From Rhodocyclales bacterium (GTDB lineage Bacteria; Pseudomonadota; Gammaproteobacteria; Burkholderiales; Rhodocyclaceae), in contig JACRIZ010000108.1 in assembly GCA_016235765.1 (NCBI GenBank), positions 1 to 51,909 on the forward strand: 51,909 nucleotides of DNA, written 5' to 3'. Position numbers and translations under genes: made by a program. Under the pieces are notes generated by a model, which had not been told where the DNA came from, did not search any database, and worked only from the letters and a program-made list of their open reading frames with translations. Position 1 is the stretch's first letter. Each line of letters begins with the position of its first letter. This document shows positions 1 through 8,220 of the stretch, one piece after another.

Positions 1-145
1 AACCAATGTCTTCGTGACACGGTCGCCGACCATAGACGCCGCTGTTGTGAGCATCCCTAGCCGGATGCACCTGATGCGGCAGGAACGCGACCCCCCTGAA
101 CCCAGGTTCAGGAGACTCGGCCTGACGGCACGCGCGGGGAATCAG
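1..145 (+). ncRNA. ssrS: 6S RNA, 3' portion (5' end outside the window)
   Basis: 6S RNA binds the sigma-70 RNA polymerase holoenzyme as an open-promoter mimic. The part visible here carries GTTGTGAGCATCC at 44-56 and the self-complementary CCTGAACCCAGGTTCAGG at 95-112. These correspond to the GTTGGTGAGCAT and CCTTGAACCAAGGGTTCAAGG segments of E. coli 6S RNA. A strong intrinsic terminator follows at 151-182. The 5' strand of the closing stem lies before base 1, so the full fold cannot be checked, and the exact 3' end is approximate. The ygfA gene that often follows ssrS is absent; a cytochrome c gene follows instead. Confidence 0.8.
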
Positions 146-150
146 ATCGA

Positions 151-182
151 GGGCACGGAAGTTTCCGTGCCCTTTCTTTTTT
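151..182 (+). terminator. Rho-independent terminator of 6S RNA
   Basis: A perfect 10-bp stem (151-160 with 163-172, arms GGGCACGGAA and TTCCGTGCCC, 2-nt loop) is followed by TTTCTTTTTT. It lies just after the 6S RNA and before the cytochrome gene. A 2-nt loop is tight, so in practice the innermost pairs would open. Confidence 0.85.
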
Positions 183-274
183 CGTCCGGCGGTCGCCGTA
201 CCTGACCGAAATCAAGGTTTGCCGGCGCGGACGGAGGCGAAAATGCGCTGCCTGTCGCCACTCCGCCCGGTCAC

Positions 275-943
275 ATGCTCCGCTTCGTCATCCTCCCCGT
301 ACTGCTGCTGTTGAATGCCGTTTCCGCCGCGACGGCGGAAACGTCGCCTGCCCAGGACAGCGGTAAGGACATCAACGGCCCCTGCGCGGCCTGCCACGGC
401 GATCTGGGACAGGGCGGCAAGCGCGGCGAGTATCCGCGCCTGGCCGGCCAGAAGCCCGCATACCTGGAGCAGCAGTTGCGCAACTTCCGTTCGCGCGCGC
501 GCCTCAACATCCCCATGCTGCCCTACACCCAGGAGCGGGAACTGTCTGACGAGGACATCAGGCTGGTGTCGGCCTACCTGGCCGGCATCCAGCTGCAGAC
601 CGATTTTCCCGATTTCCAGGCGGGCGACGATGCGCTGACACGCCTGGAAGCCATGGAGAAGGTAATGATCATCCCGAAACTGGAGGGTGACCTCGCGAAC
701 GGCAAGGCGCTCTACGACGAGGAGTGCGCCTATTGCCACGGCGGCACCGGTCGGGGCATCCGCCGCTTCCCGATGCTGGTCGGGCAGTACACGAACTATC
801 TGCAACGGCAAATCGACGCTTACCTCAAGCGCGAACGGCCGCACGACAGCGACGAGACCCTGGGCGTTCTCGGCCGGCTTTCGAAAAAAGACATCGACGA
901 CATCCTCGCCCACATCACGTACCTGCAGGACGTCAAGCCCTGA
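275..943 (+). CDS. Periplasmic diheme cytochrome c (c4-like)
   Basis: The 222-residue product starts with a Sec signal peptide (hydrophobic residues 4-18, cleavage likely after the Ala-rich stretch near 21). It has two class I heme-binding motifs, CAACH at 37-41 and CAYCH at 151-155, so it has two cytochrome c domains in tandem. Segments such as YPRLAGQ and FPMLVGQY after each heme resemble the cytochrome c4/c553 group. These proteins carry electrons in the periplasm, often to terminal oxidases or nitrogen-oxide reductases. The redox partner cannot be told from this locus. No clear ribosome binding site precedes the ATG. It lies 92 bp after the 6S RNA terminator and is probably transcribed separately. 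Confidence 0.85.
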   Translation: MLRFVILPVLLLLNAVSAATAETSPAQDSGKDINGPCAACHGDLGQGGKRGEYPRLAGQKPAYLEQQLRNFRSRARLNIPMLPYTQERELSDEDIRLVSAYLAGIQLQTDFPDFQAGDDALTRLEAMEKVMIIPKLEGDLANGKALYDEECAYCHGGTGRGIRRFPMLVGQYTNYLQRQIDAYLKRERPHDSDETLGVLGRLSKKDIDDILAHITYLQDVKP

Positions 944-1007
944 GCGGACGAGCACGCCGACCCGGATGCGGCTACACTGCCGCCGACGATCGGAGAGAAC
1001 GAAAAAC

Positions 1008-1469
1008 GTGCGCTACTGGCTGATGAAGACCGAGCCCGGCGTGGTCGGCATCGACGACGTATTGGCGATGCCCAACCAGACCGTGGATTGGTGGGGAGTG
1101 CGCAACTACCAGGCGCGCAATTTCATGCGCGACCAGATGAAGGTCGGCGACAAGGTGCTCTTCTACCATTCGAGTTGTGCCGAGCCGGGCATCGCCGGCC
1201 TCGCCGAGGTGGCGAAGCTTGCTTATCCCGACCGGATGCAGTTCGACCCGAAAAGCCCCTATTTCGATCCCAAGTCGACGCCCGGGAATCCGCGCTGGGT
1301 GAACGTCGATGTGCGGGTAACGAAGAAGACGCGCCTGATCGGCCTGGCCGAACTGCGCAGCCACCCGGAGCTTGAGCGCATGCGCCTGCTCCAGCGCGGC
1401 AATCGCCTGTCGATCACGCCGGTCGATCCGGCGGAGTGGGAGTTCATCACCGGGAGCTTGCTGAAGTGA
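1008..1469 (+). CDS. EVE domain protein
   Basis: The 153-residue protein begins at GTG with VRYWLMKTEP, the typical start of bacterial EVE proteins (PUA-like fold, thymocyte nuclear protein 1 family). A GGAGAG sequence at 992-997 supports this start. WWGVRNYQARNFM and VGDKVLFYHSSC are further family landmarks. EVE domains are thought to bind modified bases in DNA or RNA; the ligand of this protein is unknown. The stop codon overlaps the GTG start of the downstream TauE-like gene, so the two are translationally coupled. No extra domain is present: it is a stand-alone EVE protein of normal length. Confidence 0.85.
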   Translation: MRYWLMKTEPGVVGIDDVLAMPNQTVDWWGVRNYQARNFMRDQMKVGDKVLFYHSSCAEPGIAGLAEVAKLAYPDRMQFDPKSPYFDPKSTPGNPRWVNVDVRVTKKTRLIGLAELRSHPELERMRLLQRGNRLSITPVDPAEWEFITGSLLK

Positions 1470-2266
1470 ACGAGTGGTTCGTCGGCTACCTGGTGCTCGG
1501 TGCGGTGGCCGGCTTCTTCGCCGGCCTGCTCGGCGTCGGTGGTGGCGCCATCATGGTGCCGGTGCTGGCGCTGATGTTCGCCGCCCAGGGTTTCCCGGAC
1601 CAGCACCTGATGCACCTCGCACTCGGCACCTCGATGGCGACCATCGTCTTCACCTCGATCTCCAGCCTGCGCGCGCATCACCGGCATGGCGCGGTGATCT
1701 GGCCCATCGTGCGCGCCATCGCGCCCGGCATCGTCGTCGGCACCCTGCTCGGCGCGCAAGTGGCCGGGTTCATCCCGACCCGGCCGCTGGCCATCTTCTT
1801 CGCCATCTTCATCGCCTATGTCGCGGTGCAGATGATCCTCAACGTCAAACCCAAGCCCACGCGCCAGTTGCCGGGCACCGCCGGCATGTTCGGCGTCGGT
1901 GCCTTCATCGGCGGTATTTCGGCGCTGGTGGCGATCGGCGGCGGCTCGTTGTCGGTGCCCTTCATGACCTGGTGCAACGTGAAGGTTCACAACGCCATCG
2001 GTACCTCCGCCGCCATCGGTTTTCCGATCGCGCTGGCCGGGACCATCGGCTACATGATCGCCGGCTACGGAGCGACCAATCTGCCCGAGGGCGCCTACGG
2101 TTTCATCTACCTGCCGGCGCTGGCGGCGACCGTGGTCGCTTCGATGCTGGTCGCGCCGATCGGTGCGAAAGTGGCGCACAGCCTGCCGGTCGCGACCGTG
2201 AAGAAGATCTTCGCCGCGCTGTTGCTGGTACTGCTGGCCAAGATGCTGCACGGCCTGTTCTCCTGA
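1466..2266 (+). CDS. TauE/SafE family sulfite/organosulfonate exporter-like permease
   Basis: The 266-residue integral membrane protein has about eight hydrophobic segments. Its family features include a Gly-rich first helix (residues ~15-30, GLLGVGGGAIMVP) and the repeat of that element in the second half (IGGISALVAIGGGSLSVPF). TauE/SafE proteins export sulfite, sulfoacetate or related anions, but substrates vary and none can be assigned here. The GTG start overlaps the stop of the EVE gene, with GGGAG at 1452-1456 as ribosome binding site. An ATG 30 bp further upstream is in frame but would overlap the EVE gene more. The gene overlaps ampG by one base, so the three genes form a coupled operon. 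Confidence 0.85.
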   Translation: MNEWFVGYLVLGAVAGFFAGLLGVGGGAIMVPVLALMFAAQGFPDQHLMHLALGTSMATIVFTSISSLRAHHRHGAVIWPIVRAIAPGIVVGTLLGAQVAGFIPTRPLAIFFAIFIAYVAVQMILNVKPKPTRQLPGTAGMFGVGAFIGGISALVAIGGGSLSVPFMTWCNVKVHNAIGTSAAIGFPIALAGTIGYMIAGYGATNLPEGAYGFIYLPALAATVVASMLVAPIGAKVAHSLPVATVKKIFAALLLVLLAKMLHGLFS

Positions 2267-3534
2267 TGGCCGAGACCCGCAGGCCGGCCTGGCTGGAAGC
2301 GCTGCTCAACCGGCGGATGCTGATCTGCATCTTCACCGGCTTTTCCTCGGGCCTGCCGCTCTACCTGCTGCTCAACCTCGTGCCGGCCTGGCTGCGCACC
2401 GAGGGCATCAGCCTCAAGGCCATCGGCCTGTTCGCGCTGATCCAGTTGCCCTATACGTGGAAGTTCCTCTGGTCGCCGTTCCTGGATCGTTATGCGCTGC
2501 CCTGGCTGGGCCGGCGGCGCGGCTGGATGGCAGTGACGCAGGCCTCCTTGCTGGGCTTGATCGCCGCCCTCGGCATGTTCTCGCCGCAGGTCGACCTGCA
2601 GATCATCATCGTCCTCGCGACCCTGCTTGCCTTTGTCTCGGCCACCCAGGACATCGTGCTCGATGCCTATCGTCGCGAACTGCTGTCCGACCACGAACTG
2701 GGACTGGGCAACTCGGTGCACGTTAACGCCTACCGCATCGCCGGCCTGGTGCCGGGCTCGCTGTCGCTGATCCTGGCCGACCACCTGCCGTGGGGCGAAG
2801 TGTTCGCAATCACGGCGCTGTTCATGCTGCCGGGACTGGTCATGAGCCTGCGGGTGACGGAAATAGTCAGCCGTGGCGGTACGCCCCGCACGTTGCGCGA
2901 GGCCGTCGTCGAGCCCTTCCACGAGTTCGTCACCCGCGCCGGCTGGCGCGAAGCCTTGCTGGTGCTGGCCTTCATCTTCTTCTACAAGCTGGGCGACTCG
3001 TTGTGCACCGCGCTGGCGACACCCTTTTACCTCGACATGGGCTTCGCCAAGTCGGAGATCGGCCTGGTCGCCAAACACGCCGGACTGTGGCCGGCGGTGA
3101 TCGGCGGCCTGCTGGGCGGCTTGTGGATGGTCAAGCTCGGCATCAACCGCGCGCTCTGGTTGTTCGGCGTCGTGCAACTGGTGTCGATCTTCGGCTTCGC
3201 CTGGCTGGCGTGGATAGGTCCGAACGCGAGCGTTGCTGCGCCGCAACTCGCGCAGCTCGCGCTGGTGATCGGCTTCGAGGCGCTGGGCGTCGGCCTCGGT
3301 ACTGCGGCCTTCGTCGCCTTCATCGCGCGCGCCACCAACCCGATCTATACCGCAACGCAATATGCGCTCTTCTCCAGCCTGGCCGCGGTGCCGCGCACGC
3401 TGATCAACTCGGGTGCCGGCTATCTGGTCGAGCAGATGGGCTGGTTCGGTTTCTTCCTGCTGTGCGCCGCACTGGCGGTGCCGGGCATGTTGCTGCTGTT
3501 CCGCGTCGCGCCCTGGCGAAACCAAATCGCTTGA
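2266..3534 (+). CDS. ampG: AmpG-like muropeptide MFS transporter
   Basis: The 422-residue major facilitator protein has about 12 membrane segments. It has the AmpG pattern: FTGFSSGLPLYLLLNLVPAW near the N terminus, then PYTWKFLWSPFLDRY, then ATQDIVLDAYRRELL near residue 125. AmpG imports GlcNAc-anhydroMurNAc peptides released from the cell wall so that they can be recycled. The ATG overlaps the TGA of the TauE gene (TGATG), which fixes the start. Length is normal for the family. A dispersed repeat copy (2860-2887) lies inside the reading frame at residues ~199-208, where it encodes SRGGTP. Confidence 0.85.
   Translation: MAETRRPAWLEALLNRRMLICIFTGFSSGLPLYLLLNLVPAWLRTEGISLKAIGLFALIQLPYTWKFLWSPFLDRYALPWLGRRRGWMAVTQASLLGLIAALGMFSPQVDLQIIIVLATLLAFVSATQDIVLDAYRRELLSDHELGLGNSVHVNAYRIAGLVPGSLSLILADHLPWGEVFAITALFMLPGLVMSLRVTEIVSRGGTPRTLREAVVEPFHEFVTRAGWREALLVLAFIFFYKLGDSLCTALATPFYLDMGFAKSEIGLVAKHAGLWPAVIGGLLGGLWMVKLGINRALWLFGVVQLVSIFGFAWLAWIGPNASVAAPQLAQLALVIGFEALGVGLGTAAFVAFIARATNPIYTATQYALFSSLAAVPRTLINSGAGYLVEQMGWFGFFLLCAALAVPGMLLLFRVAPWRNQIA
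2860..2887 (-). repeat. Dispersed ~26-bp repeat, copy A (inside ampG)
   Basis: Read on the minus strand, this copy gives GGGGCGTACCGCC followed by ACGGCTGACTATTTC. It has two extra bases near the end relative to the other copies. It shares the GGCGT and CGGCTGACT blocks with the copies at 17310, 27779, 30467, 43874 and 44710. It is translated in frame within ampG. Confidence 0.55.
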
Positions 3535-3562
3535 ATTAGTCCGTTTGGACCCCACTGACTAC

Positions 3563-3592
3563 TTAACATCGGTGCGTACTTGACGTTATAGT
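3563..3592 (+). promoter_or_regulatory. Candidate sigma-70 promoter for the small protein at 3630
   Basis: TTAACA (3563-3568), an 18-bp spacer and TATAGT (3587-3592) lie in the gap after ampG. Transcription would start near 3599, about 30 bp before the ATG. GACGT/ACGTC arms (3582-3586 and 3597-3601) also surround the -10 element and could be an operator. Neither has been tested. Confidence 0.45.
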
Positions 3593-3629
3593 GAATACGT
3601 CAGGTCGTATTACTCAACGGAGGCCAGAC

Positions 3630-3839
3630 ATGTTAGTAGTGATGGACATGAGCACTGGAAAAATAGAAGAACGGCTTGAGCCGGAGTTCGGGTGTTTCGA
3701 GGAGGAAGTGCTGAATGCCGAATGGCAGCGGCCGGAGTTGCAACTCGGTCTGCAGCCCGTCGCCCGTCATCGCGACCGCTCACCCGCCGAAGGCGAGATC
3801 GAATCGTTCTTGAACGCCGTCTACCGTAGCCAGGAATAG
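3630..3839 (+). CDS. Small acidic conserved-type hypothetical protein
   Basis: The 69-residue product begins MLVVMDMSTGKIEERLEPEF. The ATG at 3630 is preferred over an in-frame upstream start at 3591 because GGAGG lies at 3619-3623 with ideal spacing. The protein is acidic, with no signal peptide, membrane segment or cysteine cluster (one Cys). The C-terminal ESFLNAVYRSQE looks like a helix. I recall similar short MLxVMDxxTG proteins in Rhodocyclales genomes, but this is memory, not a search. It appears to have its own promoter and a possible terminator, so it is probably a real single-gene unit of unknown function. Confidence 0.65.
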   Translation: MLVVMDMSTGKIEERLEPEFGCFEEEVLNAEWQRPELQLGLQPVARHRDRSPAEGEIESFLNAVYRSQE

Positions 3840-3857
3840 TCCTGGCCCGCACATCGG

Positions 3858-3895
3858 CCGCGCAATGGCGCGCGGTCAGATGTTTCCTTTTTCCC
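3858..3895 (+). terminator. Possible terminator between convergent genes
   Basis: CCGCGC (3858-3863) can pair with GCGCGG (3870-3875) around a 6-nt loop. A T-rich stretch, TTTCCTTTTT (3883-3892), lies downstream on the plus strand. The distance between stem and T stretch is longer than usual, so the call is weak. Confidence 0.35.
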
Positions 3896-3899
3896 CAAA

Positions 3900-5048
3900 T
3901 TACAGAGTGTGTGTACGGTCGCCGCGGACGAAACCGCGCAGCGGCTCTGTAATGCCGCGCCCGAGGGCGATGACCTTGAACAGCTCGCCCATCTCGTTCG
4001 GCGAGATCAGCATTTGCACCGCGCCCGCCGCGCGCAACCCCGAGCTCTCGTCGGCAGCGCGGCGCGCAGCCAGCAGTTCGCCCAGGCCCAGGTTGATCAG
4101 GAAGCTCGCCTGGCTCGTGTAGCCGAGCACCTCCAGACCGGCGCCGTGGCCGGCTTCCGCAACGGCGGTGAAATCGACGTGCGCAGTGATGTCCGACAGG
4201 CCGGGCCAGGCGAACAGCTCGTCGTGGGCGCGATGGCGGTAGTGGCAGCGCAGTGTGCCGCCGTTGCGGCCCGGGTGGTAGTACTCGTGGCGCGGCAGTC
4301 CGTAGTCCAGCAGCAGCAGCGCGCCGCGCTCCAGGCGGCGCCCCCACTCGGCCACCCAGCCGGCAGCCGCCAGCCCGATTTCGCTTTCGTAGGGCGCCAC
4401 GACCGGCAAGGCGCCGGCCGCCTGGGCCAGATAGCCGGGCGCGGGTCGCTCGGACCAGGCGAAGCGATCATCGGCGATGGTTACGCCCCGCTCCCGCAGG
4501 CCTTCTTCACGCCACGCCAGCGCGTGGACGGGCATCGCGTCGAGCAGTTCGTTGGCGACCACGCAGCCCGAGAAAGCCTCCGGCAATCGGTCCAGCCAGG
4601 CGACGCGATCGAGCAGCCCGGGCGAGGCCGCGGCGATGGTGTCGCGCTGGCGCGCGCGCAGTTCGCCGGACAGCTCGAGTATCAGATAGCGATCGGGTAG
4701 CCGACCCTGCGCCGCGAGCGCGCTCAGCAGGTCGGCCGCGAGGCGGCCGCTGCCGGCGCCGACTTCCAGCAGCGCGGGCTCGGACGCGGCCATGACCTGC
4801 CCGACCTGTACGCCCAGGGTCTGGCCGAACAGCGGCGTGAGTTCGGGCGCGGTGACGAAGTCGCCGCCCTCGTCGCGGGCGCCGAACTTCTGCGCGCCGC
4901 CGCCGTAGTAGCCGAGGCCGGGGCAATGCAGGGCCAGTTCCATGTAGCGCGCGAACGACAGCCAGCCGCCGCCAGCGTCGATTTCGGCCGCGATGCGGCG
5001 CGACAACTCGCGGCTGGATTCCTTGGCGGCGTCGGCCGGTTCGGGCAG
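3900..5048 (-). CDS. MidA/NDUFAF7-family SAM-dependent methyltransferase
   Basis: The protein (about 380 residues) has the family pattern: GGWLSFARYMELALHCPGLGYYGGG near the N terminus, FVTAPELTPLFGQ, the SAM-binding LLEVGAGSGRLAADLL, then ANELLDAMPVHAL. NDUFAF7/MidA proteins methylate an arginine of respiratory complex I in mitochondria; the bacterial role is less clear. The start is uncertain. No ATG fits without overlapping the upstream gene by about 90 bp, so a CTG (5048) or TTG (5006) start is likely. The gene directly follows the small membrane protein on the same strand and probably shares its transcript. Confidence 0.8.
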   Translation of the reverse strand: MPEPADAAKESSRELSRRIAAEIDAGGGWLSFARYMELALHCPGLGYYGGGAQKFGARDEGGDFVTAPELTPLFGQTLGVQVGQVMAASEPALLEVGAGSGRLAADLLSALAAQGRLPDRYLILELSGELRARQRDTIAAASPGLLDRVAWLDRLPEAFSGCVVANELLDAMPVHALAWREEGLRERGVTIADDRFAWSERPAPGYLAQAAGALPVVAPYESEIGLAAAGWVAEWGRRLERGALLLLDYGLPRHEYYHPGRNGGTLRCHYRHRAHDELFAWPGLSDITAHVDFTAVAEAGHGAGLEVLGYTSQASFLINLGLGELLAARRAADESSGLRAAGAVQMLISPNEMGELFKVIALGRGITEPLRGFVRGDRTHTL

Positions 5049-5049
5049 A

Positions 5050-5436
5050 TTAGACGTCGAAGTAGCCGCCACCCTTGCCGGAGATGATGGGCTTGACGGT
5101 ATTGCCGTAGCGGAACTGGCGCAGTGCCTGCAACTCCGCATGGCTCATGACGCGCTTGCCGGCCTGCTGGTCTTCCCACAGCACCTGCATCAGGCGCTCG
5201 TATTCGACAGCGCTGTACCAGCGGCCGCCGAACTTGCGATAGCCGGCGATGCGGCGCAGCAGGCGATACGAACCCCATGCCCACAGCACCAGCGCAACCC
5301 AGCCGATGGTCAGCCACAGGTCGTTCTGTCCCCGCAGTCCCAGGGAATGCCACCATTCGCCAATCAATTGGCCCCAAGCGTCGAACCAGGCGCTCATCGC
5401 TGCGAAATCTTCTGTTAAGTTGGGGGAGGCAGCCAT
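5050..5436 (-). CDS. Small single-pass membrane protein of unknown function
   Basis: The protein has one clear transmembrane helix (LWLTIGWVALVLWAWGSYRLL) and a soluble, charged C-terminal domain of about 75 residues (YRKFGGRWYSAVEYERLMQVLWEDQQ). Its C terminus is KPIISGKGGGYFDV. The start could be ATG 5436 (128 residues), ATG 5397 (115) or ATG 5493 (147); ribosome binding sites are weak for all. Its stop codon lies directly before the likely start of the methyltransferase gene, so the two are probably coupled. The family is not recognised. It is divergent from tcdA, with a shared upstream region of roughly 90 bp. Confidence 0.6.
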   Translation of the reverse strand: MAASPNLTEDFAAMSAWFDAWGQLIGEWWHSLGLRGQNDLWLTIGWVALVLWAWGSYRLLRRIAGYRKFGGRWYSAVEYERLMQVLWEDQQAGKRVMSHAELQALRQFRYGNTVKPIISGKGGGYFDV

Positions 5437-5528
5437 GATACCCGCCGGCAGCGAAACTGCAACGGTCGCAAGTCGGCTACCATCGGCGGGCATCGCACGC
5501 CATTTCCACAGATTCCATAGGCCTATTC

Positions 5529-6293
5529 ATGTCTTCGCCCGATCCCGCCCGCCGCTTCGGCGGCATTTCCCGCCTGTATGGAGAGGCGTCGCTCGATCGG
5601 CTGGCCGCCGCCCACGTCTGCGTGGTCGGCATCGGCGGCGTCGGCTCCTGGGCGGTGGAGGCGCTGGCCCGCAGCGGCCTGCGGCGGCTGACCCTGATCG
5701 ATCTTGACCATGTTGCCGAGTCCAACCTGAACCGCCAGATCCACGCGCTGGAGCACACCCTCGGCCAGGCCAAGGTACTGGCGATGAAGGAGCGCATCGC
5801 CGCGATCAATCCGCTCTGCGCCGTGGCCACGATCGAGGATTTCGTCACCACCGACAATGTCGGTGCCCTCCTGCCGGCCTGCGACTGCGTGGTGGATGCC
5901 ATCGACCAGGTACGGCCCAAGGCGGCGTTGATCGCCTACTGTTGCACCAGGGGCATCCCGGTGATCACCACCGGCGCGGCGGGCGGCAAGAGCGATCCGG
6001 CGCAGATTCGCATCGACGACCTGTCGCGTACCACGCAGGATCCGCTGGCCGCCAAGCTGCGCTCGACGCTGCGCCGCGACCACGGTTTCCCGCGCGACCC
6101 GAAGCGGAAGTTTGGCGTGGAATGCGTCTATTCCCTCGAGCCGGTCCGGCGCCCGGATGCCGCCGCCTGCGATATTGACGAGCCCGGCCTGCAAGGACTG
6201 TCCTGCGCCGGTTACGGTTCGTCGGTGTGCGTCACCGGCGGCTTCGGTTTTGCGGCCGCGAGCCGGGCGCTGGCGCTGATTGCCCGGCCCTGA
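5529..6293 (+). CDS. tcdA: tRNA threonylcarbamoyladenosine dehydratase TcdA (CsdL/YgdL)
   Basis: TcdA uses ATP to cyclise t6A37 in tRNA to ct6A. The 254-residue protein has the E1/ThiF-like pattern: RFGGISRLYGEASLDRLAAAHVCVVGIGGVGSW with the nucleotide-binding GxGGVG at residues ~35-40, TLIDLDHVAESNLNRQ, DAIDQVRPKAALI, and the C-terminal GYGSSVCVTGGFGF. Its length is typical. The gene lies 16 bp upstream of the flavin oxidoreductase and two genes before ttcA, another tRNA-modifying enzyme. Confidence 0.93.
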   Translation: MSSPDPARRFGGISRLYGEASLDRLAAAHVCVVGIGGVGSWAVEALARSGLRRLTLIDLDHVAESNLNRQIHALEHTLGQAKVLAMKERIAAINPLCAVATIEDFVTTDNVGALLPACDCVVDAIDQVRPKAALIAYCCTRGIPVITTGAAGGKSDPAQIRIDDLSRTTQDPLAAKLRSTLRRDHGFPRDPKRKFGVECVYSLEPVRRPDAAACDIDEPGLQGLSCAGYGSSVCVTGGFGFAAASRALALIARP

Positions 6294-6309
6294 CCGGTAT
6301 ACTTGCGCC

Positions 6310-7281
6310 ATGACGGCAAGGAAGTGTGTGGCAATACTCGGGGCGGGTCCGGCAGGCCTGTCGGCGGCCCTGTGGCTGCACAACCTGGGCTTCGAGCCGC
6401 GGGTACTCGATGTCGCCGACCATGCCGGCGGCCTGCAGAACCTCAATTTCCTTGCCAACGAGTGGGTGCTCGGTCAGCCGGGTCTGGCCGGCCCGGCACT
6501 CGCGGCGCGTTTCGTCGCGCACGCCCGGGCCGCGGGCATATCGCTGCAGACCGGGGTTCGCCCGGTGCGCCTGGAAGGCGCGACCGGCGCGTTCCGCCTG
6601 CGTCTGGACGACGATTCGATCCTGGCTTGTGCGGCGGTCCTGGTGGCGACCGGAACGCGTTATCGAGCGGCAGAGGTGCTGGCCGGCGTGCCGGGCCTCG
6701 CCGGCATCCCGGCCGACCATATCGCGTACGGACCCCATGCCTTCGCCGATCTGGCCGCGCGGGCGGGCCAGCGCGTCCTGATCGTCGGCGGCGGCGACAA
6801 TGCCTACGAAAATGCACGCCTCCTGGCGCCCACGGCGGCGCACGTGACTCTGGCGATGCGCTCGCGGCCGCGCGCGCAGCAAGGCCTTGCCGCCGACGTA
6901 GCCGCCGCGGTGGCGGCCGGCCGCTGCCGCGTCGTCTATCCGGCCGTGGTTACGGCGCTGGCCGCGGGTGCGGCGGGTCTCGAGGTGGCGCTGGGCGTCG
7001 CCGGCAACAGCGAGCTTGTCGTCGTGGATCGAATCCATGTGCTGGCCGGCTACCAGCCGAACACGGCCTTCCTGCGCGAACTGCTGCCGCCTGCGTCGTT
7101 CGCCGCCTTGCGCCTGGACGGGCAGGGTTATCTGGACGTCGATGACGCCGGCCGCTGCGGCCTGCCCGGCCTCTATGCGGCCGGCGACGTCTGCAATCCG
7201 CGCTTTCCCAGCGTCGTCAGCGCCCTGGCGCAGGGCGCCGTGGCGGCCAAGACCATCGAAATGGATACACGTACGCCATGA
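6310..7281 (+). CDS. FAD/NAD(P)-dependent oxidoreductase (thioredoxin-reductase fold, no CxxC)
   Basis: The 323-residue protein has two Rossmann motifs. The N-terminal FAD site is [17 protein letters not shown] (residues 7-23), and the central NAD(P) site is [17 protein letters not shown]. The C-terminal [27 protein letters not shown] is the FAD-ribityl motif. The redox-active CxxC of thioredoxin reductase is missing, so it more likely reduces ferredoxin/flavodoxin or an unknown small carrier, as in the TrxB-like ferredoxin-NADP reductases. The ATG at 6310 starts the protein directly before the FAD motif. Its stop overlaps the ttcA start (ATGA). TtcA is a 4Fe-4S enzyme that needs reduction, so a functional pairing is possible but unproven. 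Confidence 0.8.
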   Translation: MTARKCVAILGAGPAGLSAALWLHNLGFEPRVLDVADHAGGLQNLNFLANEWVLGQPGLAGPALAARFVAHARAAGISLQTGVRPVRLEGATGAFRLRLDDDSILACAAVLVATGTRYRAAEVLAGVPGLAGIPADHIAYGPHAFADLAARAGQRVLIVGGGDNAYENARLLAPTAAHVTLAMRSRPRAQQGLAADVAAAVAAGRCRVVYPAVVTALAAGAAGLEVALGVAGNSELVVVDRIHVLAGYQPNTAFLRELLPPASFAALRLDGQGYLDVDDAGRCGLPGLYAAGDVCNPRFPSVVSALAQGAVAAKTIEMDTRTP

Positions 7282-8177
7282 GCGCCGACAAGTCAGCCCC
7301 GACCGCACGCCAGGCCAACAAGGCCGCCTTCGAGGCCAACAAGCTCGCCAAATGGCTGCGCCGGGCGACCGGCCAGGCCATCGCCGACTACAACATGATC
7401 GAGGACGGCGACAAGGTCATGGTCTGCCTGTCGGGCGGCAAGGATTCCTTCGGCCTCCTCGACGTGCTGCTCTACTTGCGCGAGCACGCCCCGATCCGCT
7501 TCGACGTGGTCGCCGTGAATCTCGACCAGAAGCAGCCGGGCTTCCCCGCCGACGTCCTGCCGGCCTACCTGGCGGGACTTGGCATTCCGTTCCGCATCGA
7601 AGAGCAGGACACCTACTCGATCGTCAAACGCCTGGTGCCCGAGGGCAAGACCACCTGCTCGCTGTGTTCCCGGCTGCGCCGCGGCGTCCTCTATCGCCTG
7701 GCCACGGAACTCGGCGCCACCAAGATCGCGCTCGGCCACCACCGCGACGACATCCTGGAAACCTTGTTCCTCAACATGTTCTTCGGCGGCAGGATGAAGG
7801 CCATGTCGCCCAAGCTGGTCACGGACGACGGCCGCCACGTGGTGATCCGGCCGCTGGCCTACGTGCGCGAGCAGGATCTGGAGGCCTGGGCGAAAGTGCG
7901 CGAATTCCCGATCATTCCGTGCAACCTTTGCGGCAGCCAGCCCAATCTCCAGCGCACCCAGGTAAAGCAGATGCTGCGCGATTGGGAGAAGCGCTTTCCC
8001 GGGCGGATCGAGACCCTGTTCCGCAGCCTTGCCAACATCGTCCCTTCGCACCTGATGGACAGCCATTTGCACGACTTTCGCAACCTGAAGGCAAGCGGCA
8101 CGCCCGATGCCGATGGCGACACCGCCTTCGACGAGGAGGAATTCCCGACCGCCAACATGGTCTCCTGGCCGGGCTGA
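7278..8177 (+). CDS. ttcA: tRNA 2-thiocytidine synthetase TtcA
   Basis: TtcA thiolates cytidine 32 of tRNA using ATP and a 4Fe-4S cluster. The 299-residue protein has the PP-loop [11 protein letters not shown] (residues ~52-62) and two CxxC pairs that hold the cluster, [12 protein letters not shown] (~131-134) and [11 protein letters not shown] (~214-217). Its [14 protein letters not shown] segment is also typical. The start overlaps the previous stop (ATGA). The N-terminal ~20 residues ([10 protein letters not shown]) vary in the family. Here they are encoded over a possible degenerate copy of the dispersed repeat (7287-7313). Confidence 0.95.
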   Translation: MSADKSAPTARQANKAAFEANKLAKWLRRATGQAIADYNMIEDGDKVMVCLSGGKDSFGLLDVLLYLREHAPIRFDVVAVNLDQKQPGFPADVLPAYLAGLGIPFRIEEQDTYSIVKRLVPEGKTTCSLCSRLRRGVLYRLATELGATKIALGHHRDDILETLFLNMFFGGRMKAMSPKLVTDDGRHVVIRPLAYVREQDLEAWAKVREFPIIPCNLCGSQPNLQRTQVKQMLRDWEKRFPGRIETLFRSLANIVPSHLMDSHLHDFRNLKASGTPDADGDTAFDEEEFPTANMVSWPG

Positions 8178-8178
8178 G

Positions 8179-8187
8179 TGCTATGAT
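8179..8187 (+). promoter_or_regulatory. Possible extended -10 promoter for the class V aminotransferase
   Basis: TGCTATGAT (extended TGn plus TATGAT) overlaps the end of ttcA. It would start transcription about 28 bp before the ATG at 8221. No convincing -35 element is visible, as is common for extended -10 promoters. Confidence 0.35.
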
Positions 8188-8220
8188 TCTGAACAATTTT
8201 TCGCATTGCTCCAGCCATTG

